From the NCBI RefSeq assembly GCF_036174265.1, contig NZ_CP108055.1, positions 9,300,001 through 9,364,000 of the forward strand: a stretch of DNA of 64,000 bases, in the 5' to 3' direction. How positions within the stretch are numbered: position 1 is the first letter of the stretch; each line of letters begins with the position of its first letter. Under the pieces are notes generated by a model. It did not search any database. It was not told the origin of the DNA and saw only the letters and a list, made by a program, of their open reading frames with translations. Both the position numbers and the translations under genes were made by a program. Below are positions 32,843 to 41,746 of the stretch, piece by piece. The stretch is from Streptomyces sp. NBC_00285 (GTDB lineage: Bacteria > Actinomycetota > Actinomycetes > Streptomycetales > Streptomycetaceae).

Positions 32843-35374
32843 GTGGCAGTGCATGCGCGAGCGTCGAACAGAGCGGGCCGACGGGAACCCCGAGCCGGAC
32901 GGCAGCCGGCGCTGCGCACGGTCCTGCTCGTCCTGGCCCTGGTGCCCATCGTGACCCTGGTGGCGCTGTGGGCGGTCGACTCCGCGCAGCTCTACTCCGA
33001 CTGGAGGCGCCAGCAGGACCGCAACGACGTGTCCACGCAGGCCGCCCGGCCGGTACTGGGCGCCTTCTTCAGCCTGCAGGAGGAACGCCGGCTCAGCGAG
33101 GCGGCCCTGGCCGACCCCGCCGCGTACCAGAAGCAGTTGAGCGCACAGCGGACCCGCACCGACGCCGCCGTCAAGGCCGTGGAGGCGCTGCCCGACAGGG
33201 GTTGGAACGCGCCGGCCGACATCCGCGCCGACGTCGTCGACCTGGGCAGGGCCCTGCACAACCTGGCGGACTACCGCGCGGGCGTCGACGGGCGGACCGC
33301 CTCGCCGCAGCGGACGTTCGACAACTACACGGGTCTGATCTCCCGCCACCTGAAGGTGTTCAACACACTCAGCACCGTCGGCCTGCCCGGCATCGACCAC
33401 CTGGTGCGCCCGGTCATCGACGAGGAGTGGGGCGCGGAGATGATCTCGCGCGAGGACGCGCTGCTCACCCACGCCTCGGCGAGCGGCAAGCTCTCCGGTG
33501 ACGAGCGGGCGCAGCTCGCCGCCTTGATCGGCGCCCAGCAGTTCATCTACGACGACAAGGTCGTGCCGCTGCTGTCCGACGACGAGGCGCGGCAGTTCCG
33601 CACGCTCATGGCGGGCAGCGCGTGGAAGAAGAAGACCGCCGTCGAACAGGCCGCGCTTGCGGGCTCCGCCGGCGGCGACACGGAACGCTTCTCCAAGGGG
33701 CCCGCGCGGAACTGGCGCGACAGCGTCCAGCAGGTCACCACACAACTCCAGGTACGCAACGCCGCCTACGCGAAGACCCTGACGGCCGCCACCGACAAGC
33801 AGTTGCGGGCGATGGAGACCCGGCTGATCGTCACCAGCGCCACCAACGCCGTCGGCGTGCTCGTGGTCGCCCTGATCACCGTCCTGTTCACCCGCATGCT
33901 GCGCCGGAGGATCTCCGCACTGCGCACCGCGGCACTGGACCTGCAGACCCGGCTGCCGGACGTGGTGGCCCGCCTGCGCCGGGGCGAGGTCGTCGATCCG
34001 GACGCCGAACTCCCGGCGATCCAGCACGGCGGCGACGAACTCGGACAGCTGGGCCGGGCCCTCAACCTCGCCCGCCACACCGCCCTCGACACCACGGTGG
34101 CCCAGGTGGGCCAGCTCCACGGTTTCGAAAAACTCCTGCAGCGCATCGCCCGCCGCACCCAGCTGCTCATCGGCCTGCAGATGAAGAAGCTGAGCGAACT
34201 GGAGCGCAAGCACGAGGACCCCGAGATCCTGGAGGACCTCTTCGACCTCGACCACCTCACCGCGAGGCTGCGCCGCTATGAGGAGAACCTGGTCATCCTC
34301 GGTGGCGGTCAGCCCCAACGGCGCTGGCGCAAGCCGGTGTTGGTGCTGGATGTGCTGCGCTCCGCGCAGAGCGAGGTGCAGGACTACCGGCGGATCCAGA
34401 TCGAGGTGCAGGGCCGCGTCTGGCTGTCCGAGCGTGCCGTCGGCCTCGTCATCCACGTCCTGGCCGAGCTGATGGAGAACGCGGTCGGCTTCTCCCGGCC
34501 GCCGACTCCCGTGGAGGTGTACGCCGCCCAGGTGGGGCGCGGTCTCGCCGTGGAGATCGAGGACCGCGGCGTGGGCATGGACGCCGGGCAGTACGAGGCG
34601 GTCAACCGGCTGATGGCCGACCCGCCCCGCATGGACGTGATGTCGCGGGCCGACGACGTCAGGCTCGGGCTGTACGTCGTCGCCCGCCTCGCGCAGGGCC
34701 TGGGCATCCAGGTGGAGTTGCGGCCCTCGGCGTTCGGCGGGACGCGGGTGGTCGTCCTCATCCCGGACGAACTGGTCGTCATCGAGGACTCCGGACAGCC
34801 CGTCGAGGAGACCGTGGGTTCCTGGCCGCCCGCGCCCGACCTGGTGGCGTCGGCCGTCGAGGTGGCACCGGGCGCGGCTCACGGTCCGGCCCCGCACGCC
34901 CGGCGCCCTGCCACCGGTGGTGCACCGCCCGGTGCGGCCGCCCTGCGGGAGAGGCTGCAGAACGGCCCGCCGCGTCCCGTACCGCAGCAGTCCGGCCCGC
35001 CGGGCACGGGTGCGGACCAGGTCCGCGCACCGCGCCGGCCTCTGCCGTCCCAGCCTTTCGGCCCACCGCCGGTCCACCTGGCACCGGCCGCCCTCGGCGC
35101 ACCGTCCCGGCCCGCCGCCCCGGATGTCGTGCAACCGCTGCCCAAACGCGTGCGTCAGGCCAGCCTGGCCGACGAACTGCGCGACCCCGACGCGGCCGTA
35201 CGGGCCGCCTCGGACGAGCGGGAGGCCGGCCCCCGGCCCACGCCGGCCCGTTCCGGCGCCACCGTCGGTGCCTTCCAACGGCAGTCCCGGATGGCCCGGC
35301 GTACGACCCCCACGGCAGACCACGGCCCCGCCGGCGCCCTGCCGACCCGCAGAAGTTTCCCGACGGAAGACTGA
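32843..35374 (+). CDS. cvnA: Conservon sensor kinase-like ATPase (CvnA)
   Basis: An 843-residue membrane protein. Helix 1 (residues about 26-46), a long helical extracytoplasmic NIT-like sensor region, helix 2 (about 335-355), a HAMP-like linker, then a GHKL ATPase with N-box AELMENAVGFS (near 541) and G-box DRGVGM (near 574). The C-terminal 200 residues are Pro/Ala-rich and disordered. It heads a four-gene conservon, a membrane-attached GTPase switch found in many copies in Streptomyces. GTG start 32843; GAGG upstream. Confidence 0.9.
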   Translation: MAVHARASNRAGRREPRAGRQPALRTVLLVLALVPIVTLVALWAVDSAQLYSDWRRQQDRNDVSTQAARPVLGAFFSLQEERRLSEAALADPAAYQKQLSAQRTRTDAAVKAVEALPDRGWNAPADIRADVVDLGRALHNLADYRAGVDGRTASPQRTFDNYTGLISRHLKVFNTLSTVGLPGIDHLVRPVIDEEWGAEMISREDALLTHASASGKLSGDERAQLAALIGAQQFIYDDKVVPLLSDDEARQFRTLMAGSAWKKKTAVEQAALAGSAGGDTERFSKGPARNWRDSVQQVTTQLQVRNAAYAKTLTAATDKQLRAMETRLIVTSATNAVGVLVVALITVLFTRMLRRRISALRTAALDLQTRLPDVVARLRRGEVVDPDAELPAIQHGGDELGQLGRALNLARHTALDTTVAQVGQLHGFEKLLQRIARRTQLLIGLQMKKLSELERKHEDPEILEDLFDLDHLTARLRRYEENLVILGGGQPQRRWRKPVLVLDVLRSAQSEVQDYRRIQIEVQGRVWLSERAVGLVIHVLAELMENAVGFSRPPTPVEVYAAQVGRGLAVEIEDRGVGMDAGQYEAVNRLMADPPRMDVMSRADDVRLGLYVVARLAQGLGIQVELRPSAFGGTRVVVLIPDELVVIEDSGQPVEETVGSWPPAPDLVASAVEVAPGAAHGPAPHARRPATGGAPPGAAALRERLQNGPPRPVPQQSGPPGTGADQVRAPRRPLPSQPFGPPPVHLAPAALGAPSRPAAPDVVQPLPKRVRQASLADELRDPDAAVRAASDEREAGPRPTPARSGATVGAFQRQSRMARRTTPTADHGPAGALPTRRSFPTED

Positions 35375-35376
35375 CC

Positions 35377-35811
35377 ATGACGCTGCGAACGACCGCCACT
35401 CATCAGGATCTCGACTGGCTGCTGGACGGCCTGGTCGAACAGGTCCCCGGCACCCGGCACGCCATCGTGCTGTCCGACGACGGTCTGGTGGTGAGCCAGT
35501 CCGGCACCATCGCCCGGGGCGACGCCGAGCGTCTCGCCGCCGTGGCCACCGGCCAGCAGAGTCTGGCCCGCGGGGTGGGGACGCTCTTCGACGGGGGGCC
35601 GGTCCACCAGGTGATCGTCGAGCTGGCCGACCTGTGGCTGTTCATCTCCGCCGCCGGCCGTGGCACACACCTGGCGGTCGTGGCCTCCCAGGAGGTGGAC
35701 GCCGAACTGATGGCCGTGGCCATGCACACGCTCATGCAGCAGGTCGGCCGGCGTCTCGGCGCGGAGACACGCGTCGTGATGCCCGCCGTCGAGGGCGGTG
35801 TACGTGAGTGA
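35377..35811 (+). CDS. cvnB: Conservon roadblock/LC7 protein (CvnB)
   Basis: A 144-residue roadblock/LC7 (MglB-like) protein, starting DLDWLLDGLVEQVPGTRHAIVLSDDGL, the usual roadblock pattern. It is expected to act on the GTPase encoded two genes downstream, as MglB does on MglA. Two bases separate it from the kinase gene, and its stop overlaps the next start. Confidence 0.93.
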   Translation: MTLRTTATHQDLDWLLDGLVEQVPGTRHAIVLSDDGLVVSQSGTIARGDAERLAAVATGQQSLARGVGTLFDGGPVHQVIVELADLWLFISAAGRGTHLAVVASQEVDAELMAVAMHTLMQQVGRRLGAETRVVMPAVEGGVRE

Positions 35812-36197
35812 GCCACTGGACGGACCGCATGGAGCCGGACGACGCGGATGCCCAGTCGGTGCGGCCCTACACGATCACCCAGGGCCGCACCGCCCCGGGC
35901 CGCGACGACCTCACCTTGATCACCCTGGTCACGACCGTCGAGCCGGACGTTCCGGGCCGGTCCTCACGCGGTCTGCAACCCGAGCACCGCGCCATCCTGC
36001 GGCAGTGCCGTGCACCGGCGGCGGTCGCCGAGATCGCCGCAGGACTGGACCTGCCGATCTCGGTGGCGAAGATACTGATCGACGACCTGGTAGCCCTGGG
36101 CAGGGCGACCACCCGTCCGCCGCTCGCAGTCGCGGCAGGAAGCACCGTGGACATGAACCTACTTCGGGCGGTGAGGGATGGCCTTCGTAGACTCTGA
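35808..36197 (+). CDS. cvnC: Conservon DUF742 protein (CvnC)
   Basis: A 129-residue DUF742 protein: RPYTITQGRTAPG, then a small winged-helix-like part (EIAAGLDLPISVAKILIDDLVALG). It is conserved as the third member of conservons and may link the sensor to the GTPase. GTG 35808 overlaps the previous stop; ATG 35829 is an alternative. The last 20 bases overlap the GTPase gene. Confidence 0.92.
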   Translation: MSHWTDRMEPDDADAQSVRPYTITQGRTAPGRDDLTLITLVTTVEPDVPGRSSRGLQPEHRAILRQCRAPAAVAEIAAGLDLPISVAKILIDDLVALGRATTRPPLAVAAGSTVDMNLLRAVRDGLRRL

Positions 36198-36771
36198 CCT
36201 CACCCCACGCGCCGTCGGCGCGGCTCCCGCGGCCGTCAAGATCCTTGTGGCCGGTGGCTTCGGCGTCGGCAAGACGACCCTCGTCGGCGCGGTGAGCGAG
36301 GTGGCGCCCCTGCGCACCGAGGAGTACCTCACCGTCGCCAGTGTCGGCGTCGACGACGTCGAGGGCGTCGAACGCAAGTCCACCACCACCGTCGCCATGG
36401 ACTTCGGCCGCATCATGGTCAGCCCCCGCCTGGTGGTCTATCTCTTCGGCACGCCCGGGCAGGAGCGCTTCTGGTTCATGTGGAACGACCTCGTGCACGG
36501 CGCGCTGGGTGCGGTCGTCCTCGCCGACACCCGCAGACTGGAGAGCAGCTTCGCGTCCATCGACTTCTTCGAGAGCCGGCGCATTCCCTTCGTGGTGGGA
36601 GTCAACTGCTTCCACGGGCGCCGGGACCGGGACGAGGGCGAGGTGCGTGAGGCGCTCGATCTCGACCCCGACGTCCCGCTGATGATGGGTGACATGCGCG
36701 AACGGTCGGTCGGCCGCGACCTGTTGCTGTCCCTGGCCGACCATCTCATCCGAACTAACTCGATTACCTAG
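36178..36771 (+). CDS. cvnD: Conservon small GTPase (CvnD)
   Basis: A 197-residue GTP-binding protein: P-loop GGFGVGKTT (residues 26-34), switch region with KSTTTVAMDFGRI, G3-type GTPGQERFWFMW. The usual NKxD base-recognition motif reads NCFHG, as in this group. It is the output of the four-gene module. Its stop codon lies within a motif-bearing island that precedes the GntR gene. Confidence 0.93.
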   Translation: MAFVDSDLTPRAVGAAPAAVKILVAGGFGVGKTTLVGAVSEVAPLRTEEYLTVASVGVDDVEGVERKSTTTVAMDFGRIMVSPRLVVYLFGTPGQERFWFMWNDLVHGALGAVVLADTRRLESSFASIDFFESRRIPFVVGVNCFHGRRDRDEGEVREALDLDPDVPLMMGDMRERSVGRDLLLSLADHLIRTNSIT

Positions 36772-36793
36772 TTCAAATAGTTATCTAGTTGTA
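36762..36793. promoter_or_regulatory. Tandem operator-like motifs upstream of GntR gene
   Basis: GATTACCTAGTT (36762-36773) and TTATCTAGTTGTA (36781-36793) are two related copies, the first covering the GTPase stop. The second matches the cluster motif and begins after AAATAG, as at 27954. It lies about 63 bases before the GntR start, consistent with autoregulation. Confidence 0.6.
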
Positions 36794-36856
36794 CAGTGGG
36801 ATCACCCGGTTCGGGCCGCGCTGCGCGCCTGCCGGTCAAACGGAGGTGGTCCCGCG

Positions 36857-37639
36857 ATGAGTGAGACCGGAAGACGGGGCGGAGGCGGGATCAACGGCGT
36901 CCAGGTGCGGGTTCCCAAGATGGCCGAGCTGGTGGCGGCACGGCTGCGCCGGATGATCGTGCGCGGCGAACTCGCCGAGGGGGACGCGCTGCCGTCCGAG
37001 ACGGCCCTCATGGAGGAGTTCGCCGTCTCCCGGCCCACCCTGCGCGAGGCGTTCCGGGTGCTGGAGTCGGAGTCGCTGATCAATGTGCGCCGGGGCGCCC
37101 GTGGCGGGGCCCGGGTGCAGATCCCGGAGGGCACGGTGGCCGCCCGCTACGCGGGCGTGGTGCTGGAGTACCGGGGAACGACCCTCAAGGACGTGTACGA
37201 CGCCCGTACGGTCATCGAGGCGCCGTGCGCCGGGCTGCTGGCCGAGCGGCGCACGGACGAGGACCTGGAGCGGCTGCGGGCCGCGGTCGCCGAGGCGGAG
37301 CGGCTCATGGACGACCCCTCGGCGTTCATCCGCGCCCATATGGAGTTCCACGCCCTCGTCGTCGAGCTGGCCGGCAACGAGACGCTCGGCGTGCTCAACG
37401 GCATGGTCCGCCACATCATCGACCAGGCGAACTGGTCCCATGTCGACCTCGACGCCGGCAGCCCCGAGAACATCCGGGCCAACCGCCGGGGCTTCCGCGC
37501 CCACGGCGCACTCGTGGACCTGGTCGCCGCGCGCCGGACCGAGGACGCCGAGGAACTGTGGCGCGTCCACCTCCAGGAGGCCGAGGACTATCTGTTGCGG
37601 AGCAGGTCCATGACGACGGTCCTGGACCTGCTCGGCTGA
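36857..37639 (+). CDS. GntR family regulator, FadR/FCD subfamily (first of two)
   Basis: A 260-residue regulator: winged helix at residues about 20-85 (LRRMIVRGELAEGDALPSE, SRPTLREAFRVLE) and an FCD ligand domain with metal-ligand histidines in HMEFHALVVEL, FRAHGALVDL and WRVHLQ. FCD regulators bind carboxylic acids or acyl-CoA. It is about half identical by eye to the regulator at 55760. ATG 36857 with CGGAGG upstream. Only 4 bases separate its stop from the convergent LLM gene. Confidence 0.93.
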   Translation: MSETGRRGGGGINGVQVRVPKMAELVAARLRRMIVRGELAEGDALPSETALMEEFAVSRPTLREAFRVLESESLINVRRGARGGARVQIPEGTVAARYAGVVLEYRGTTLKDVYDARTVIEAPCAGLLAERRTDEDLERLRAAVAEAERLMDDPSAFIRAHMEFHALVVELAGNETLGVLNGMVRHIIDQANWSHVDLDAGSPENIRANRRGFRAHGALVDLVAARRTEDAEELWRVHLQEAEDYLLRSRSMTTVLDLLG

Positions 37640-37643
37640 CCGC

Positions 37644-38666
37644 TCAGCTCTCCCGCAGGTCCTGCACGATCGGCTCCCACACCTCGGCGTCGATCTCGTA
37701 CGCGGTGTAGAAGGAGACGCGGTCGACGAGTGCCCCGTACCGGCGCCGGATCTCGTCCGCCACCCGGTCCGGTTCCGCCACCACCGCGAAGGTGTGCAGG
37801 ACGTCGTCGTCGACGAGCCGGCCCATCGCCTCCCACTTGTCCTCGCGGGCCGACTTCGAGAGCGCGTTGAGCTCGTCGCCGAGTTCGCCCCAGCCGTGCA
37901 GTTCGAGGACGCCGCGATAGGCGGGCGTGCTGCCGTAGAAGGCGATCTGCCGGCGGGTGCCGTCCACCGCGCGGGCCATCTCCTCCTCGGTGCGGCCGGT
38001 CGCCGTCAGCAGCAGATGGGAGACGGAGAAGTCGCCGCGGGTACGGCCGCCGGCCGCGAGGCCGGCCTTGACGGTCGGCAGCGTGACCTCCCGCAGATAG
38101 CGCTCGGTGGTGAACCCGTGCGCGAGGAGCCCGTCCGCGACCTCGCCCGCCACTCGCGTCATCGCCTCCCCGACGGCCGCCACGAAGACCTTGGGCGCAC
38201 CGCCGGTGGCGGGTGGCGGGGAGAAGAAGGGGGCCATGAGGGTGTGCGTGTAGAAGTCGCCGCGGAAGTCGAGCTTCTCGCCCTCGTTCCAGGCCGCCCA
38301 GATGGCGTGCAACGCGCTCACGTACTCCCGCATACGGGCCGCGGGGCGGCTCCACGGCATCGAGAACCGCCGCTCGATGTGCGGCTTGATCTGGCTGCCG
38401 AGGCCGAGGGAGAGGCGCCCACCGGAATACGTCTGCAAGTCATGTGCGGTGTACGCGAGTTGCATGGGGGAGCGGGCGAAGGCGACCGCGATGGCGGTAC
38501 CGATCTCCAGACGGTCGGTGTGTTCGGCCGCGAGCAGGAGCGGCAGGAAGGGGTCGTGCTTGGACTCGGACGCCCACAGCCCGTCGTAACCGGCTTTCTC
38601 GTGGTGCCGCGCCTCCTCGACCACCTCGCCGGTGCTCCACACGTTGAGTTTGCCGTCGACCTTCAT
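37644..38666 (-). CDS. F420-dependent LLM-class oxidoreductase
   Basis: A 340-residue luciferase-like protein. It starts MKVDGKLNVWSTGEVVEEAR and has HDPFLPLLLAAEHTDRLEIG and SQIKPHIERRFSMPWSRP. By memory these match the TIGR03617 (MSMEG_2256) family of predicted F420-dependent enzymes. It would transfer hydride between F420 and a pathway alcohol, ketone or enoyl group. Overlaps the upstream acyl-CoA dehydrogenase stop by 4 bases. Confidence 0.88.
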   Translation of the reverse strand: MKVDGKLNVWSTGEVVEEARHHEKAGYDGLWASESKHDPFLPLLLAAEHTDRLEIGTAIAVAFARSPMQLAYTAHDLQTYSGGRLSLGLGSQIKPHIERRFSMPWSRPAARMREYVSALHAIWAAWNEGEKLDFRGDFYTHTLMAPFFSPPPATGGAPKVFVAAVGEAMTRVAGEVADGLLAHGFTTERYLREVTLPTVKAGLAAGGRTRGDFSVSHLLLTATGRTEEEMARAVDGTRRQIAFYGSTPAYRGVLELHGWGELGDELNALSKSAREDKWEAMGRLVDDDVLHTFAVVAEPDRVADEIRRRYGALVDRVSFYTAYEIDAEVWEPIVQDLRES

Positions 38667-39799
38667 GCCGCTCCTTCGACCGTGTCCAGCCCGATGCGCC
38701 GTGCGAGCAGTTCCCGGTGGTACGCCGGGTCGCCGAACAGCAGTTGTGAGGTCTTGGCCCGCTTGAGATACAGATGGGCCGGGTGCTCCCAGGTGAAGCC
38801 GATACCGCCGTGGACCTGGATGTTCTCCGCCGTCGCCTGCAGACAGGCGTCGGAGCAGAAGGCCTTGGCCAGGCTCGCCACGGCGGGCAGGTCCGGGGTC
38901 TGGTCCTCGGCGGCGAGCAGGGCGTAGTGGGCGGCTGCACGCGCCGACTCCACCTCCAGGAGCACGTCGGCCAGCAGGTGCTTGACGGCCTGGAAGGAGC
39001 CGATCGCCCGCCCGAACTGGTGGCGCACCTTGGCGTACTCCACCGCCATGTCGAGCGCGCGGGAGGCCACGCCGACCTGTTCGGCGGCCAGCGCCACCGC
39101 GGCCCGGTCCAGGACCTCCGCGACCAGCTCCCAGCCGTCGCCGTGGGTCCGCAGACGGGTCGCGGGTACGCCGTTGTAGTCGAGGCGTGCCTGCCGACGC
39201 GTGGGATCCATGGTGGGCAGCGGCGCCCGGGTCAGACCGGGCGCGTCGCCGTCCACGAGGAAGACGCCGATGCCGTCCTCGGTACGGCCCACGGTGAGGA
39301 CGACATCGGCGGCGGCGCCGTCGAGGACGAACGTCTTGTGTCCGGTGAGCACCCAACTCCCCTCGGACTCGCGGGCGGTGAGCCGCACTCCCGTCGCGTC
39401 CCAGCAGGCGGAGTCCTCGGTCAGGGCGAGCGTCCCCACGAGCTCGCCGGAGGCCAGCCCCGGCAGCAGGCGCTTACGGGCCTCCTCGTCGGCGCACCGC
39501 AGCAGCGTGGTCGTCGCGAGCACGGCCGAGGACAGGAAGGGCGCGCACAGCAGCGCACGGCCCATCTCCTCCATGACCACGCCCACTTCGACCGGCCCGC
39601 ACCCGGCCCCGCCGTACTCCTCGGGTACGGCCAGCCCCTGAAGCCCCAGCTCCGATCCCATCCGGCGCCACAGCGCCCGGTCGAAGCCCTCCGGGGTCTC
39701 CATCAGGCGCCGCACCTCCGTCTCGGGTGAGGTGTCCGCGAGGAACGCCCGTACCGTGCGCCCGAGTTCCTCCTGCTCCTCGCTGAACGCGAAGTCCAT
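38663..39799 (-). CDS. Acyl-CoA dehydrogenase, small-type
   Basis: A 378-residue dehydrogenase of the small partner type: MDFAFSEEQEELGRTVRAFL, LTEDSACWD in place of SEPxAGSD, RHQFGRAIGSFQAVKHLLADV, and IQVHGGIGFTWEHPAHLYL. Unlike 20101 and 44583 it has no large-type gene next to it; the orphan large-type protein at 58112 is a possible partner. Middle gene of a three-gene leftward unit. Confidence 0.92.
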   Translation of the reverse strand: MDFAFSEEQEELGRTVRAFLADTSPETEVRRLMETPEGFDRALWRRMGSELGLQGLAVPEEYGGAGCGPVEVGVVMEEMGRALLCAPFLSSAVLATTTLLRCADEEARKRLLPGLASGELVGTLALTEDSACWDATGVRLTARESEGSWVLTGHKTFVLDGAAADVVLTVGRTEDGIGVFLVDGDAPGLTRAPLPTMDPTRRQARLDYNGVPATRLRTHGDGWELVAEVLDRAAVALAAEQVGVASRALDMAVEYAKVRHQFGRAIGSFQAVKHLLADVLLEVESARAAAHYALLAAEDQTPDLPAVASLAKAFCSDACLQATAENIQVHGGIGFTWEHPAHLYLKRAKTSQLLFGDPAYHRELLARRIGLDTVEGAA

Positions 39800-39857
39800 C
39801 CGGGTACTCCTCTCAGGCTCGACTCGCCTGCTCGGCGCTCTGGTTCGGCGCTCGGGT

Positions 39858-40637
39858 TCAGCGTCGGCCGCGCGAGGCGATGATCCGCTCGACCGCGGCG
39901 ATGTGGTCAGGTGCGTGCATGGTGTCCCGCTCGGCGAGCAGGGCCGGTTCCATCACGGTGTCGAGGGCCTGCTCCAGGTGCCGGTTGACCGCGCGCTTGG
40001 TCTCGCGCAGCGCCTGCGCGGGCAGGGCGGCCAGGCGTACGGCCAGGTCCATGGCCTCGTCCATGAGCTTGTCCCTGGGCACGGCCCGGTTGGCGATACC
40101 CAGCCGGACGGCGTCCTCGGCGCTCACTCGGTCGCCCAGGAACAGCAGTTCCTTCGCCCGGGTCAGTCCCACGAGCAGCGGCAGGACGTAGGCACCGCCG
40201 TCGCCTGCGACGAGGCCGACCTGGACGTGCGGGTCGGCGACGTAGGTGTCGTCGGCGATCAGTACGAGGTCGCTCAGCAGGGCGAGGCTGCAACCGAGGC
40301 CGACGGCCGGGCCGTTGACCGCCGCGATCACCGGGAGGGGGCAGCGAACCAGGCCGGTGACGATCCGCCGGGCCTCGTCGACGTTCTGCTCCCGGAAGGC
40401 GCTCTCGCGCTGGACCCGGGTCATGATGTCGAAGTTGCCGCCGGCGCTGAACGCCCGGCCGCGCCCGGTGAGCACGATCACCCGCGCCTCGGGGTCGGCT
40501 GCGAGCTCCTCCCACACTGACGCGAGGGCGGTGTGCAGTTCCTCGCTCATCGCGTTCAGCTGCTCGGGCCGGTTCAACTCGACCAGCCGGACCGGCCCGA
40601 CGGCCGTCACCACCAGATCCGTCATCTCCACCGCCAT
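39858..40637 (-). CDS. Enoyl-CoA hydratase/isomerase family protein with non-standard active site
   Basis: A 259-residue crotonase fold. The oxyanion loop AFSAGGNFD is kept, but the first catalytic Glu is Ser (GLGCSLALLSD) and the second region reads PHVQVGLVAGDGGAYVLP, with Asp in the AGDG turn. The protein at 43653 shares this AGD pattern. An isomerase, hydrolase or ring-opening crotonase reaction is more likely than simple hydration. First gene of its unit; the intergenic island with the divergent crotonase gene carries the cluster motif. Confidence 0.88.
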   Translation of the reverse strand: MAVEMTDLVVTAVGPVRLVELNRPEQLNAMSEELHTALASVWEELAADPEARVIVLTGRGRAFSAGGNFDIMTRVQRESAFREQNVDEARRIVTGLVRCPLPVIAAVNGPAVGLGCSLALLSDLVLIADDTYVADPHVQVGLVAGDGGAYVLPLLVGLTRAKELLFLGDRVSAEDAVRLGIANRAVPRDKLMDEAMDLAVRLAALPAQALRETKRAVNRHLEQALDTVMEPALLAERDTMHAPDHIAAVERIIASRGRR

Positions 40638-40658
40638 CGTCCAGGATCAGTTATGAGA

Positions 40659-40682
40659 GTTGAATGCTATAACTAATTAAGC
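40659..40682. promoter_or_regulatory. AT-rich operator island, divergent promoter
   Basis: AGTT (40659-40662) and AACT (40671-40674) form a small inverted repeat inside an AT-rich stretch with TATAACTAATTAAG. The reverse strand TAGTTATAG resembles TAGCTATAA at 56696-56704. Lies between two divergent crotonase genes. Confidence 0.5.
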
Positions 40683-40720
40683 TTTCTGGGAACTGGCCCG
40701 CGGAGTGACGGAGGACGCGC

Positions 40721-41587
40721 ATGGCGGAGCAGGAGTACGAGACCGTGCGGGCCGAGGTGGCGGACCGGATCCTCACCGTCACCCTGAACCGGCCCGAGCG
40801 GCTCAACGCCTTCAACCCGCAGATGATGCAGGACCTGCTCGACGTCCTGGACGCGGCCGACGCGGACGACGGGATACGGGTGACCGTGGTGACGGGCGCC
40901 GGACGCGGCTTCTGCGCGGGCGCGGACGTCAGCTCGGGCGGCTCCTCCTTCGACCACCGCAAGGCGGGCGCCTGGCACCGGGACACCGGTGGCCGGGTCG
41001 CGCTGCGGATCTTCTCCAGCACCAAACCGGTCATCGCGGCGATCAACGGCCCGGCTGCCGGTGTCGGGGCCAGCATGACCCTGCCCATGGACATCCGCCT
41101 GGCGTCGACCTCGGCGAAGTTCGGCTTCGTCTTCGCGCGCCGCGGCATCGTGCCGGAGTCGGCGGCGAGCTGGTTCCTGCCGCGGGCGGTCGGAATGCAG
41201 CGGGCCATGGAGTGGGTGGCCACGGGCCGCGTCTTCGGTCCCGAGGAGGCGCTGGCCGCCGGGCTGGTCCGCTCCGTCCACCCTCCCGAGGAGCTGCTGC
41301 CGGCGGCGTACGCACTCGCCCGGGAGATCGCCGAGAACACCTCCGCGATCTCGGTGGCCCTGTCCCGCCAGATGATGTGGCGGATGCTCGGCGAACCCCA
41401 CCCCATGGCGGCGCACCGGCTCGACTCGCGGATCATGAGCCAGATCGGCGGCGGCCCGGACCCCGTCGAGGGGGTCGAGTCCTTCCTCGCCAAGCGGCCG
41501 CCGGAGTTTCCCGCCCTGGTCAGCAAGGACATGCCGGCCCTCTACCCCTGGTGGCAGGAGGAGGACTTCCGTCCACTGGGGGAGTAG
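40721..41587 (+). CDS. Enoyl-CoA hydratase/isomerase family protein
   Basis: A 288-residue crotonase with oxyanion motif FCAGADVSSGG, GVGASMTLPMDIRLA, and RRGIVPESAASWFLP. The first classical Glu is replaced (GASMTL) while a Glu is kept in the PES turn, as in several isomerases and ring-processing crotonases. Reaction uncertain. Single-gene unit, divergent from the 39858 gene and sharing its control region. Confidence 0.9.
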   Translation: MAEQEYETVRAEVADRILTVTLNRPERLNAFNPQMMQDLLDVLDAADADDGIRVTVVTGAGRGFCAGADVSSGGSSFDHRKAGAWHRDTGGRVALRIFSSTKPVIAAINGPAAGVGASMTLPMDIRLASTSAKFGFVFARRGIVPESAASWFLPRAVGMQRAMEWVATGRVFGPEEALAAGLVRSVHPPEELLPAAYALAREIAENTSAISVALSRQMMWRMLGEPHPMAAHRLDSRIMSQIGGGPDPVEGVESFLAKRPPEFPALVSKDMPALYPWWQEEDFRPLGE

Positions 41588-41658
41588 ACACCTGCACCCA
41601 CGAGGGCCCGGCCTTCAGAGGTCAGGACCTCGCGGTCTGACGAGATCTGGCTGAAACA

Positions 41659-41714
41659 TTGTCGTAGTTTGCTCGAAGTGTTAGCGTCCCGACGGCGGGC
41701 ATTCAGTTGAATGC
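41659..41714 (+). promoter_or_regulatory. Promoter and palindromic operator of the glycosidase-like gene
   Basis: TTGTCG (41659-41664), a 17-base spacer and TAGCGT (41682-41687) fit the main Streptomyces sigma factor pattern. Directly downstream, over the expected start point, is the perfect palindrome GCATTCA-GT-TGAATGC (41699-41714). The arrangement suggests repression; this palindrome differs from the motif at the other islands. Confidence 0.5.
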
Positions 41715-41746
41715 GCTGAACCATTTGACCGCCTGGACGGTAAACC

